Source: Paradevosia sp036499825
GTDB lineage: Bacteria > Pseudomonadota > Alphaproteobacteria > Rhizobiales > Devosiaceae
DNA: 64,000 bases
Assembly: GCA_036499825.1 (NCBI GenBank)
Contig: DASYCZ010000035.1
Location: 62,001 to 126,000, forward strand
Direction of reading: 5' to 3'
In this document: one piece after another, positions 16,815-24,984 of the stretch
Numbering within the stretch: the stretch's first letter is position 1
Layout of the letters: every line of letters starts with the position of its first letter
Notes under the pieces: generated by a model
The model's database searches: none
Told to the model about the DNA's origin: nothing
What the model saw: the letters and a program-made list of their open reading frames with translations, nothing else
Translations under genes and position numbers: made by a program

Positions 16815-18359
16815 TCATGCAAACTTCAGGCGGGCCGGGCTCAGATCCATGTAGAAGAACACGAAGGGCTTCCACTTGACGGTGTCGCGGACGCCATAGA
16901 ACACCGCGTTCTGGTACAGCGTGATGACGCCCGGATCGGTATGTTCGTTGATTTCCATCATGCCGCGGAAGGCGGCGCGGCGGTCCTCGAGCTTGGTGGC
17001 GCGTTCGAGCTGCTGGCCGAGCTTGTCGAAATCGGGGTTACTCCACATGGCCCGGGCCGCCGGTACGGCGGAGGGTCCATGCTGGCTCCACAGCGAGAAC
17101 AGCGGATCGGGCAGCAGCGCCGAGTTCGACCAGTTGCCGACGGCGCGGCCATTGGCATCGGTCATGCCCTTGGTGCCGCCCACGTCGAGCCGCACATTGA
17201 GGCCCACGGCCTGCCACATGGCGGTCATCGCCTGGCTGACCGCGACTTCGGCGGTGTAGTAGTTGTTGTTGGAGCGGTATTCGAGTTCCGAGCCGTCATA
17301 GCCGGCATCGGCGAGCAGCTGCTTGGCCTTTTCCGGATTGTATTCGTAGGCCGGGAAATCGGCGAGATACATGTCGCCATAGAAATCGTATTGCAGGCCG
17401 TTCGGCACCTTGGTGCGGCCGCGCCAGATGGTATCGACGATAAGCTGGCGGTTGAGCGCCAGGCTCATGGCCTGCCGCACGCGCGGATCGGCCAGATGCG
17501 GGTTGGTCTTGTCGAACCAGATGATGCGGTGGTTGTTCACCGGGCCGCCCACGATCGAGACGCCATCGGCGCTTTCGACCGCGTCGAGCTGGTCCGGCGG
17601 CAGGTCGGTGGCGATATCGTAGTCGCCGGCGAGAAGGCCCGAAACGCGGGCCGACACTTCCGGCACCACGGTGAAAATGATCCTGGCAGCCGTGGGCATG
17701 CCGCCCCAATAGCCGTCATGGGCGACGAGGACCGTCTCGTCGTTCGGCGTGATGTGGTCGACCTTGTAGGGGCCGGCGCCGATCGGCTTGACGCGCCAGG
17801 CGTCGTAGCTCGCGGCTTCCAGATAGGCGGCCTTGGAGATGATCTGCGAGGTCCAGGCGGTAAGGCGCTGCAGGAAGATCGGGTCCTCATAGGTGGTGTG
17901 GAAGCGCACCGTATGGGGATCGACGGCTTCGATGTGATCGAGGCTCGCCCAATAGCGCTTCACCATCGGATGGCCCGGCGCCTTGTCGTCCATCATGCGC
18001 TCGGGGCCGAAGGTGAACAGCACGTCATCGGCGGTCATTTCGCGGTCGTCATGGAATTTGACGCCCTGGCGCAGCTTGACTTCGAGCGTGGTGGGATCGA
18101 CCCAGCTCCACGATTCCGCCAGGTGCGGCTTCAGCGACATGTCGCCGTCGAAATCGAACTGGATCAGCGTGTCGTGGATCGAGAAATTGGTCCGGTAGCC
18201 GACATTGCTTTCCGGATCGATGACTTCCGCGGTGGCCGGATTGGCCTGCACGGCGACGCGCAGCGTCGGCCGTTCCTGGGCGAAGGCGATGCGCGGCAGA
18301 GCGGTGGCCGCCAGGGCAGCACCGGAAAGCACGCCGAAATGACGTCGAGTAAGCTTCAT
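16815..18359 (-). CDS. ABC transporter substrate-binding protein, family 5, Tat-type signal
   Basis: A 514-residue periplasmic binding protein. The N-terminus MKLTRRHFGVLSGAALAA contains the twin-arginine pattern T-R-R-x-F followed by a moderately hydrophobic stretch and an AFAQ cleavage site, so export may be by Tat. Family blocks seen are LAESWSWVDPTTLEVKLR, VKFHDDREMTADDVLFTF and RVRQAMSLALNR. Its ATG overlaps the stop of the deoR-type gene by four bases. The downstream phosphodiesterase gene suggests a phosphodiester ligand, but this is inference from context. Confidence 0.88.
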   Translation of the reverse strand: MKLTRRHFGVLSGAALAATALPRIAFAQERPTLRVAVQANPATAEVIDPESNVGYRTNFSIHDTLIQFDFDGDMSLKPHLAESWSWVDPTTLEVKLRQGVKFHDDREMTADDVLFTFGPERMMDDKAPGHPMVKRYWASLDHIEAVDPHTVRFHTTYEDPIFLQRLTAWTSQIISKAAYLEAASYDAWRVKPIGAGPYKVDHITPNDETVLVAHDGYWGGMPTAARIIFTVVPEVSARVSGLLAGDYDIATDLPPDQLDAVESADGVSIVGGPVNNHRIIWFDKTNPHLADPRVRQAMSLALNRQLIVDTIWRGRTKVPNGLQYDFYGDMYLADFPAYEYNPEKAKQLLADAGYDGSELEYRSNNNYYTAEVAVSQAMTAMWQAVGLNVRLDVGGTKGMTDANGRAVGNWSNSALLPDPLFSLWSQHGPSAVPAARAMWSNPDFDKLGQQLERATKLEDRRAAFRGMMEINEHTDPGVITLYQNAVFYGVRDTVKWKPFVFFYMDLSPARLKFA

Positions 18360-19177
18360 GGCTGGGTCTCTTGTGAGGGAGCGAGGGGATGGGAGGGACG
18401 TGGTTCGCGATGGATCATCGTGACGCCGGCCGCCCGGGCCGCTTCCTGTACGGCGGGCGGCGGCGGCAGTTCGGTGATGAGGATATCCACCGCATTGAGG
18501 GAGCCGCCCCGGACCGGTGCGGCGCGCCCGAACTTGCTGAGATCGGCGACGATGATGCGCTTGCGGCTGTTTTCGAGGATCGACTGGCGGACCGCCACTT
18601 CCTCGGCCGAGAAATCGAGAAAATTGCCGTCCTCATCGATGCCGCCGACGCCCGTGATGCCGAAATCGACCCGGTAGCGGCCGAAGAGCGCAACGGCTTC
18701 GTGGCCGACGAAATCGCGGTCATGCGGCCGCATCTGGCCGCCGCACATATGCACCTTGATGCCGTCATGGCCCGACAGCACATTGGCGACATTGAGGTTG
18801 TTGGTGACGGCCAGCAGGCTATGCCGCCGCGACAGCACCATGGCGACCTGCTCGGGCGTCGTGCCGATGCCGAGCGAAACGCTGGCATCTTCCGGCACCA
18901 GCTCGGCCGCCAGCGCCGCGATCTCGCGCTTGGCCAGCACATTCATGATGGCGCGCTTGGAATAATCGAGGTTCGGATTACCCGGAAAATCGATGGCCTT
19001 GATGCCCTTGTGCAGCCGCCGCGCCATGCCGCTTTCGCACAGAACGGCCACGTCGCGCCTTATGGTCTGCGTGGTGACCATGAAGCTGCGCGCCAGCTCG
19101 TCGATCTGCAGATAGCGCTTCTCGTTGAGCAGATCGGCGATCGCCAGCTGGCGGGAAGAAAGGGTGTCTGTGTGCAT
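18356..19177 (-). CDS. DeoR-family transcriptional regulator
   Basis: A 273-residue regulator with the DeoR N-terminal winged helix (RQLAIADLLNEKRYLQIDELARSF, then VTTQTIRRDVAVL as recognition helix) and the C-terminal sugar-phosphate-sensing DeoR domain (VSLGIGTTPEQVA, CGGQMRPHDRDFVG, GVGGIDEDGNFLDF). The start at 19177 has AGGTGG seven bases upstream. It is the first gene of its operon and lies just downstream of two TTCA-NN-TGAA palindromes, so autoregulation is likely. DeoR proteins such as GlpR sense phosphorylated intermediates, which fits the phosphodiesterase at the operon end. Confidence 0.85.
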   Translation of the reverse strand: MHTDTLSSRQLAIADLLNEKRYLQIDELARSFMVTTQTIRRDVAVLCESGMARRLHKGIKAIDFPGNPNLDYSKRAIMNVLAKREIAALAAELVPEDASVSLGIGTTPEQVAMVLSRRHSLLAVTNNLNVANVLSGHDGIKVHMCGGQMRPHDRDFVGHEAVALFGRYRVDFGITGVGGIDEDGNFLDFSAEEVAVRQSILENSRKRIIVADLSKFGRAAPVRGGSLNAVDILITELPPPPAVQEAARAAGVTMIHREPRPSHPLAPSQETQP

Positions 19178-19194
19178 GACAAGCCACCTAGCCA

Positions 19195-19239
19195 ATTCAG
19201 ATGAATGGCCGATGACACTTGCTTTGCGTTCATATGAAC
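19195..19239. promoter_or_regulatory. Double palindromic operator, probably for the DeoR-type regulator
   Basis: ATTCA-GA-TGAAT (19195-19206) and GTTCA-TA-TGAAC (19228-19239) are two perfect palindromes sharing the core TTCA-NN-TGAA. Their centres are 33 bases apart, about three helical turns, so dimers would bind on the same DNA face. They lie 18 to 62 bases upstream of the deoR-type start. Confidence 0.6.
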
Positions 19240-19307
19240 TCTGTACGACAGCAGGATTTTGCGGCCATCATTGCAGTTGCCGCGAACATTTGGATGACGA
19301 CCGGGCG

Positions 19308-19910
19308 CTAGCGCGTCGCGGAAAAGTCGTCCGGCGTGTCGAAATCGGCGAGCATTTGGGCCGGCGCCACCACGATCCGGGCCTCACCGAGAAGGCTGCG
19401 CGCGCCCTTGTCACCCGTAAGGCCAGCCAGGGCGGTAAAGTGCGCCTTCCCGAATATCGCCGGCGGCGTCGGGGGCACATCGGACACAGCGGTCGCCGAA
19501 GCCACGATATCGCTCTCCCCGTCGAGAGCGTCGACGAGTCCCATGAGGTGCGCGGCGCTGACGAACGGCATGTCGGCAAGGCAGATCAACACCGCCTCGG
19601 ATCCGGCCTCCCGGGCGGCCGTGACGCCGAGCGCCAGTGACGACGCCATGCCGCGCCCGCTGTCGGGATTGAGCACTACGTCGAAACCGCGGGCCCGAAA
19701 GGCCGGCCCCAGCGGATCGTCCGGCTGGCAGACCGCGATCCTGTGCCCAAAACCCATGTGACAAAGCGTATCGGCGATATGAAGGGCGAGGAATTTTCCG
19801 CCCAGCTCGGCATGCAGCTTGCTGTCTGGCCCGTAGCGGCGCGACAGGCCGGCGGCCAGAACCACCGCCGCCACCGCGCCAATGGCCGGCACCGAACCGA
19901 TTTCGGCCAT
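19308..19910 (-). CDS. MobA/MocA-like nucleotidyltransferase
   Basis: A 200-residue NTP-transferase-fold protein with the N-terminal signature AVVLAAGLSRRYGPDSKL and the metal-binding segment LICLADMPFV. This matches MocA-type proteins that attach CMP to molybdopterin to make the cytosine dinucleotide cofactor for molybdenum hydroxylases. Its start overlaps the stop of the XdhC-like gene by one base (TGATG on the minus strand), so the two act together. A possible client is the molybdenum hydroxylase at 58457-62602, which has the right cofactor type but is 38 kb away. Confidence 0.8.
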   Translation of the reverse strand: MAEIGSVPAIGAVAAVVLAAGLSRRYGPDSKLHAELGGKFLALHIADTLCHMGFGHRIAVCQPDDPLGPAFRARGFDVVLNPDSGRGMASSLALGVTAAREAGSEAVLICLADMPFVSAAHLMGLVDALDGESDIVASATAVSDVPPTPPAIFGKAHFTALAGLTGDKGARSLLGEARIVVAPAQMLADFDTPDDFSATR

Positions 19911-20908
19911 CAGCCGTCGAGCCGCATGCGCGCGTCGGCGACTTCACCGAGGACGGAGATGGCCAGCGCCGACGCCGTCCGGGTTGGGCCGAACAGACCG
20001 ATGGGACCATGCAGGCGCGCGATGCGATCCTCGCCCACGCCGGCGCCCTGCAGCCGCGTCACCCGCGCCGCATGTGTCCGCCGGCTGCCCAGCGCGCCCA
20101 CATAGAACGGATCATAGGCCAGGGCACCTTCCAGCAGCCGGCCTTCCTTGAACCGGTCATGCAGCAGGAAGATCACGGCCGTGAAGGCATCGACAGGCAG
20201 GTCGGGCAGCTTGGCGCCGCTGAGCAGCGTCACGCCGGTGCCGTTGGCGGTCACCACATCGGCGCCGGATTCGGCAGACATGAACGCCATGACCTCCATG
20301 CCGGCGGCGCGGCCGACGCGGGAGATGGCGATGAGCTCATGGCCTTCCCCGATCAGCACCAGCCGTGTCAGCGGATGGTAGTGCCGTACGAAAGTGCCGT
20401 CGCGCCATTCGCTGCGCGCCCGCACTTCGGAGGAGCCGGTCAGCCGGGCCGTCCCCGCATCGGGCAGGTAGGCAACCGCGAAGGGCGTGCGGGTGGCGAG
20501 CCGCCCCAGCGCCTCGGCCACCAGTTCGGGATCGGGCCGCACATGCACATGCACGTCGATGCTGCCCCCGCAGGGCAGCTTGATATCGAGGAAAGGCGAG
20601 CCGGTGCCGAAACGCAGTACCGCATCCTGATCGGCATCGATGGCCCGGATGGCTTCCAGCGCCACCGCCGCCTCCACGCACCCACCCGACACGTAACCGC
20701 AATAGCGCCCGTCGGTGAGCACCGCCATCTGCGCACCGAGCGCCCGCGGCGCGCCGCCCGAAATGTCGACCACCGTCAACAGCGCACCCGCAAGACCCTC
20801 GGCAGTCCCGGTTGCCAGCAGCCTGAACACCGACGCCGGATCATCGGGATCGAGCTGGGTATCGACCGGAAACACCGGATTCCTGAAAGCCGTCTCCGGC
20901 TTTTCCAT
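19910..20908 (-). CDS. XdhC/CoxI-family maturation protein
   Basis: A 332-residue protein with the N-terminal XdhC_CoxI block (GGAPRALGAQMAVL, CGYVSGGCVEAAV) and the C-terminal NAD-binding-like XdhC_C domain (LVLIGEGHELIAIS, YVGALGSRRTHAAR). Such proteins bind the molybdenum cofactor and insert its sulfurated form into xanthine dehydrogenase-like enzymes. ATG 20908 is chosen; a GTG at 20947 would add 13 residues and cannot be excluded. The Cys of SGGCVE, important for cofactor binding in known XdhC proteins, is present. Confidence 0.82.
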   Translation of the reverse strand: MEKPETAFRNPVFPVDTQLDPDDPASVFRLLATGTAEGLAGALLTVVDISGGAPRALGAQMAVLTDGRYCGYVSGGCVEAAVALEAIRAIDADQDAVLRFGTGSPFLDIKLPCGGSIDVHVHVRPDPELVAEALGRLATRTPFAVAYLPDAGTARLTGSSEVRARSEWRDGTFVRHYHPLTRLVLIGEGHELIAISRVGRAAGMEVMAFMSAESGADVVTANGTGVTLLSGAKLPDLPVDAFTAVIFLLHDRFKEGRLLEGALAYDPFYVGALGSRRTHAARVTRLQGAGVGEDRIARLHGPIGLFGPTRTASALAISVLGEVADARMRLDG

Positions 20909-21131
20909 AAGCACGCTCAACCGATTATCTCCCGGCAACGATGCCACACAATAAGCCCCCGTCCCCGCCTTGGAAAGATGCCGGATGGGGCGGCGCCATC
21001 AGGCTTCGGCGATCGCACCGGCGGCCGGCGACACCGGCGCCGGCGCCGGCGCCCCTGGCGGCTGTCATCTTGCTGCCGCACACGCCCGCGAAATTCATGA
21101 GGTTCATTAGACAATTATGGAGACCTGCGGC

Positions 21132-22415
21132 ATGCGCAGCGGCTGGAAGACCACGATCCTCGCTCTCGCAACTCTTATGGTGACGGCGTTTCCGGCAGGC
21201 GCTGCCGAGCCCATTATGGTGGGGGCGCTGCGCCTCGACCTGCCCAAGGACGCACAGGGCTGGACCGCCAAGAACAACAAGGACAGCGTCGTCCTGCAGA
21301 AGAATTTCGTCGATGAAAATGGCCACAAGGGCGGCGCCGTCATCCAGGTGACGGGCCTCATCACCAAGGGCGCCCTTGAGGACAATTTCAAGACCCTCGC
21401 CGGCACCATACCCGAATTGCGCAACGAAGATGCGATCACCAACCGCAAGGGCGTCACCGTCGCCGGCTATCCGATCCATATGAGCTATATCTGCTGCGGC
21501 TATCGCAAGAACGTTTCGATATCCTCATCGGTCGTCGGCGTGCAACTGCCGGGCGGCCAGCAGTTCATGACGCTGCTGCTGCTCAATCTCGATTCCGACC
21601 AGACCAGTTCAGCCGAAGACGACTTCGCCGCCGCCATCAGTTCGCTGCGGCTCAAGGACGACCCCAGGCCGGCGGCCCTCGTGGCGCCTGCCGGGGGCGG
21701 TGGCATCGAGGGCGTCTACACCAGCCTCCACACCAGCCTGATGCCCAACGCCTTCGGCGGGCTTGACTATACCAGCGAGAACCTCATCCGCGATTTCGAT
21801 CCATCGGGCATCTACAGTACGGAGATTCCGTCGGGCGGCATCGGCGTCAAGGAATTGTGCGCCCGGCATCCCAGGGGATGCGGCACCTATGTGATCAGCG
21901 GCGGTGGCCTGTTCGGCGGCGCCCAGACCATCAAGATCGCCGAGATCGGCAATGACTACGGCATCATGGATGTGCAGAGCCAGAAATTCAGCCGTGCGGG
22001 CGACAGCCTCAAATTCGACGATGACGAATACCGTCCATTGCCGCCGCTGCAGCGCGGCAGCACTTTCGACGGGAGCTGGACTTATCTCTATGCCTCCAGC
22101 GGCATGACCGCCACCTCTTCGGGCGGCGTGTCGGTGACGAGAACGCTGGTGATGAAACGCGATGGCAGCTTCCGGATGACCGGCTTTGCGGGCTTTGCGG
22201 GCTCCAACACCACGGGCGACACCAGCACCGCCGTTACCACCTCGGGCGATCATCCCACAGAGACCGGCCGCTACGAGGTCGACGGCTACAGTCTCAAGCT
22301 CATGGGCTCGAACGGCGTCACCAAGACGCTCAGCCTGTTCGAGCCCGATGTTGGCTCCGACGGCCTGCTCGTCATCGATGGCAGCAACTATCTCAAGGAT
22401 GACGGCAAGAACTGA
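21132..22415 (+). CDS. Exported protein of unknown function
   Basis: A 427-residue protein with a clear signal peptide (MRSGWKTTILALATLMV..., cleavage likely after PAGA). GGAG nine bases upstream supports ATG 21132 over ATG 21117. The first 180 residues are a mixed alpha/beta unit with a CC pair in SYICCGYRK; the rest is glycine-, serine- and threonine-rich and predicted beta, ending in a segment reading GRYEVDGYSLKLMG that resembles a small beta-barrel strand pattern. I do not recognise the family. It stands alone, divergent from the XdhC-like gene and convergent with the FAD oxidoreductase. Confidence 0.7.
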   Translation: MRSGWKTTILALATLMVTAFPAGAAEPIMVGALRLDLPKDAQGWTAKNNKDSVVLQKNFVDENGHKGGAVIQVTGLITKGALEDNFKTLAGTIPELRNEDAITNRKGVTVAGYPIHMSYICCGYRKNVSISSSVVGVQLPGGQQFMTLLLLNLDSDQTSSAEDDFAAAISSLRLKDDPRPAALVAPAGGGGIEGVYTSLHTSLMPNAFGGLDYTSENLIRDFDPSGIYSTEIPSGGIGVKELCARHPRGCGTYVISGGGLFGGAQTIKIAEIGNDYGIMDVQSQKFSRAGDSLKFDDDEYRPLPPLQRGSTFDGSWTYLYASSGMTATSSGGVSVTRTLVMKRDGSFRMTGFAGFAGSNTTGDTSTAVTTSGDHPTETGRYEVDGYSLKLMGSNGVTKTLSLFEPDVGSDGLLVIDGSNYLKDDGKN

Positions 22416-22418
22416 TCA

Positions 22419-22462
22419 ACAAAGACCTGGAGCGTTCGTTGATGCAATCAAAACGAACGCCT
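22419..22462. repeat. Dispersed palindromic repeat, possible terminator
   Basis: GCGTTCGTT (22432-22440) pairs perfectly with AACGAACGC (22452-22460). The preceding CAAAGACCTGGAGCG and the word CAATCAAAACG match the repeat at 411-455. It lies between two convergent genes and could end both transcripts. Confidence 0.65.
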
Positions 22463-23867
22463 AGCGCGTCATGGTGCGGCTGAGCTGTTCCTGCGGCAGA
22501 TAGGCGTTCTGCGTCCTGAGCGTCTCGACCAGTCTCCTGGTATCGAGATCGCAGGCCGGCTGCCCCGTTTCGATCGACTGGCGCGCCGCGGTCGCCGCGG
22601 CTTCGCCCATCATATAGGCGGCCGACTGGGCCCGGATGGAGCCGTGCACGCCCGTATCGCTCGAATGGCAGCGGCCCGCAACCCAAAGGTTTTCAGAGCC
22701 CCGGGGTACCAGGATGGAATAGGGAATCCCGACGCTGTCGCCGACGCCGAGCTTGTCCTTGCCGTCTTCCTCGAACGCCTTGACGAAGCGCTCATGCTCT
22801 TCCCTGGAGGTGTCGGTGGCATGCACATCCGCCGGACGGTTGTAGACCGCCACCTGGTCGGGAAACTGCCGGCGGGCGCGATAGTCGTCCATGGTCAACT
22901 CGAACTCGCCGACGATGCGGCGTGTATCGCGCAGGCCCATGACGGGCGCCGTCGCCAGATGCTCCATATTCTCGCAGCCGGGAACGAACTCGCGATAGAA
23001 CTGGGTATATTCCTGCGCCAGCCTCCGGCCATACATCATGCCGTCGCTGAGGCTTTTGATATCGAGCCCATCGAGATTGTAGATGTGGCCGCCATTGAGC
23101 GTGCCGGAGGTGGCGCCGATCTTCTTCATGCCCGCGATATAGGGATCGGGCAGCGTGAAGATGCCGGATTCATTGGCGATAGGCAGGAATTCCTTCTTGA
23201 TGCGGTTATGCGCCCCATCGGTGCCACCATTGCCCGAGGCATAGAATTCGTTGTTCCAGTCGATGTTTCCAAAGATCGAGCACAATGTCGCCGGCGCATG
23301 CTTCCAGTCCCGGCCCGCGACCTTGCATTCGGCGCCGCAAAGATCGGCCAGCACCGCATCGCCCGTCGCATCGATATAGGTCTTGGCGGCGATGAAGCTG
23401 AAGCCCTCGATATTGTGGATGACAGCCCCGAGCACCTTCCTGCCCTCGGTCTCCGCCTCGGCGACGCGGGTGAAATAGCGCACCTCGACGCCGGCGCTGA
23501 CGCACATCTCGTCGAGCAGCAGCTTCAGCCCTTCGGGATGAAAGGGAATCCAGCGGTTGTAATGGCTGATCCAGTAATCGGGCGTCACTTCCGGGCCCAG
23601 AAGGCCACGCGCATACATGGTCTGGATCAATTCCAGTGCGAAGCCACCCACCAGCGTCCGCTGGCCATTGCCCATCGGCCCGAAGGTGGTGACCAGGCCC
23701 GAAGTGCCCATGCCGCCCAGACATCCCGTGGCCTCGACCAGCAGCACCCTGCTGCCTTTGCGGGCCGCCACGATCGCGGCGGCGACACCGGCCGGGCCGC
23801 CGCCGGCGACCAGCACGTCATAGTCTTCCTCGGCCTTGATGGTGCGTGTCAGCGTGAAGGTTTTCAT
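22461..23867 (-). CDS. FAD-dependent oxidoreductase
   Basis: A 468-residue flavoprotein with the dinucleotide-binding motif DVLVAGGGPAGVAAAIVAARKG near residue 18 and the FAD_oxidored-family segment CLGGMGTSGLVTTFGPMG. Near the C-terminus LWVAGRCHSSDTGVHGS is the second FAD contact. This family includes dehydrogenases of unsaturated or hydroxylated acids; the substrate is unknown. It is the last gene of the tct operon, so it probably acts on the imported acid. The start is uncertain: ATG 23867 begins just before the conserved domain, while 23894 or 23912 would add 9 or 15 residues. Confidence 0.75.
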   Translation of the reverse strand: MKTFTLTRTIKAEEDYDVLVAGGGPAGVAAAIVAARKGSRVLLVEATGCLGGMGTSGLVTTFGPMGNGQRTLVGGFALELIQTMYARGLLGPEVTPDYWISHYNRWIPFHPEGLKLLLDEMCVSAGVEVRYFTRVAEAETEGRKVLGAVIHNIEGFSFIAAKTYIDATGDAVLADLCGAECKVAGRDWKHAPATLCSIFGNIDWNNEFYASGNGGTDGAHNRIKKEFLPIANESGIFTLPDPYIAGMKKIGATSGTLNGGHIYNLDGLDIKSLSDGMMYGRRLAQEYTQFYREFVPGCENMEHLATAPVMGLRDTRRIVGEFELTMDDYRARRQFPDQVAVYNRPADVHATDTSREEHERFVKAFEEDGKDKLGVGDSVGIPYSILVPRGSENLWVAGRCHSSDTGVHGSIRAQSAAYMMGEAAATAARQSIETGQPACDLDTRRLVETLRTQNAYLPQEQLSRTMTR

Positions 23868-23947
23868 CGTGAGGGTCCAGTCGGTCGCTTGCATGAATTC
23901 GGAGACCGGCACCGCGATGGTCTGCGGCGCCGGCCTCCTGGGGGGAC

Positions 23948-24937
23948 TTATTGCGCCTTGATACCGGCGTCGGCGATCAGCTGCTTCCAGCGCGTCACGT
24001 CGTCGGCGAGGTATTTGGCGAAGCTTTCGGGCGTCGAGGTGGCGGCGGACTTGCCGGTCTTGGCCAGGTTGGCCTGCAGCTCGGGATCGGCCAGCACCTG
24101 GTTGATGGCGTCGCTGAGTTTCTTGACGATGGCGGGATCCATGCCCTTGGGGCCGACGATGCCCTGCCAGGTGGTGAGATCGAAGCCCGTAACGCCGGCT
24201 TCCTCCATGGTGGGAACATCCGGGAAGATCGCCATGCGGGTGCCCGTCGACACCGCCAGCGCCTTGAGCAGGCCTCCCGTCACCATGGGCTGCGCCGCGC
24301 CCGCATCCGCGAAGGTTACCGCGACTTCGCCACTGGCGACCGCGGTTGCGGCCGGATTGCCGCCCTCATAGGGGATGTGACGCATCTGGATGCCCGCAAG
24401 CTTCATGAGATAGAGCATGAACAATTGCTGCGAGCTGCCGATGCCGGCCGATCCGAACGCCAGGGAATTGGGGGCGGCCTTGGCCTTGGCGATGAGGTCG
24501 GCGACGGTGCTGATGCCGAGGTCGTTGTTGACCAGCAGCACATAGGGCGCATCGACCGTGAGGGCGATCGGCGTCAGGTCGGTCAGCGCATTGTAGGATT
24601 TCTTGGCCACCATGCCTTCGTTGACGGCGGTGGCGGAGCTGGCCAACAATAGCGTATAGCCGTCCGGATCGGCGCGGGCGACGCTCGCCGTGCCCGTGAC
24701 CGTCGCGGCGCCCGGCTGGTTGTCGATGATGACCGTCTGGCCCAGCACTTTCTGGAGTCCATCGGCGATGACCTGCGCGCCCTGCGAGGCGCCGCCGCCG
24801 GGGGCGAACGGCACCACCAGGGTGATGGGCTTGTTCGGATAACTATCCGCCTGCGCCAGCGCGGCATTGGCCGACAGCGCCAGGGCGCCGGCAGCCAGCA
24901 GCATCAAGGCTGAACGGCGGTTGAGTGCGACATGCAT
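23948..24937 (-). CDS. tctC: Tripartite tricarboxylate transporter substrate-binding protein
   Basis: A 329-residue periplasmic protein with a signal peptide (ALNRRSALMLLAAGALALSANAALAQ) and TctC-family motifs YPNKPITLVVPFAPGGG and GTASVARADPDGYTLLL. GGGAGG lies six bases before the ATG. It captures a carboxylic acid and delivers it to the TctA/TctB membrane proteins. Members bind many different acids, so citrate should not be assumed. Here it follows tctA, while in many operons tctC comes first. Confidence 0.9.
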   Translation of the reverse strand: MHVALNRRSALMLLAAGALALSANAALAQADSYPNKPITLVVPFAPGGGASQGAQVIADGLQKVLGQTVIIDNQPGAATVTGTASVARADPDGYTLLLASSATAVNEGMVAKKSYNALTDLTPIALTVDAPYVLLVNNDLGISTVADLIAKAKAAPNSLAFGSAGIGSSQQLFMLYLMKLAGIQMRHIPYEGGNPAATAVASGEVAVTFADAGAAQPMVTGGLLKALAVSTGTRMAIFPDVPTMEEAGVTGFDLTTWQGIVGPKGMDPAIVKKLSDAINQVLADPELQANLAKTGKSAATSTPESFAKYLADDVTRWKQLIADAGIKAQ

Positions 24938-24984
24938 GATAAACCTCCCATTTGGGGCCATTCGGCCCGAAACCCGAATTGACG

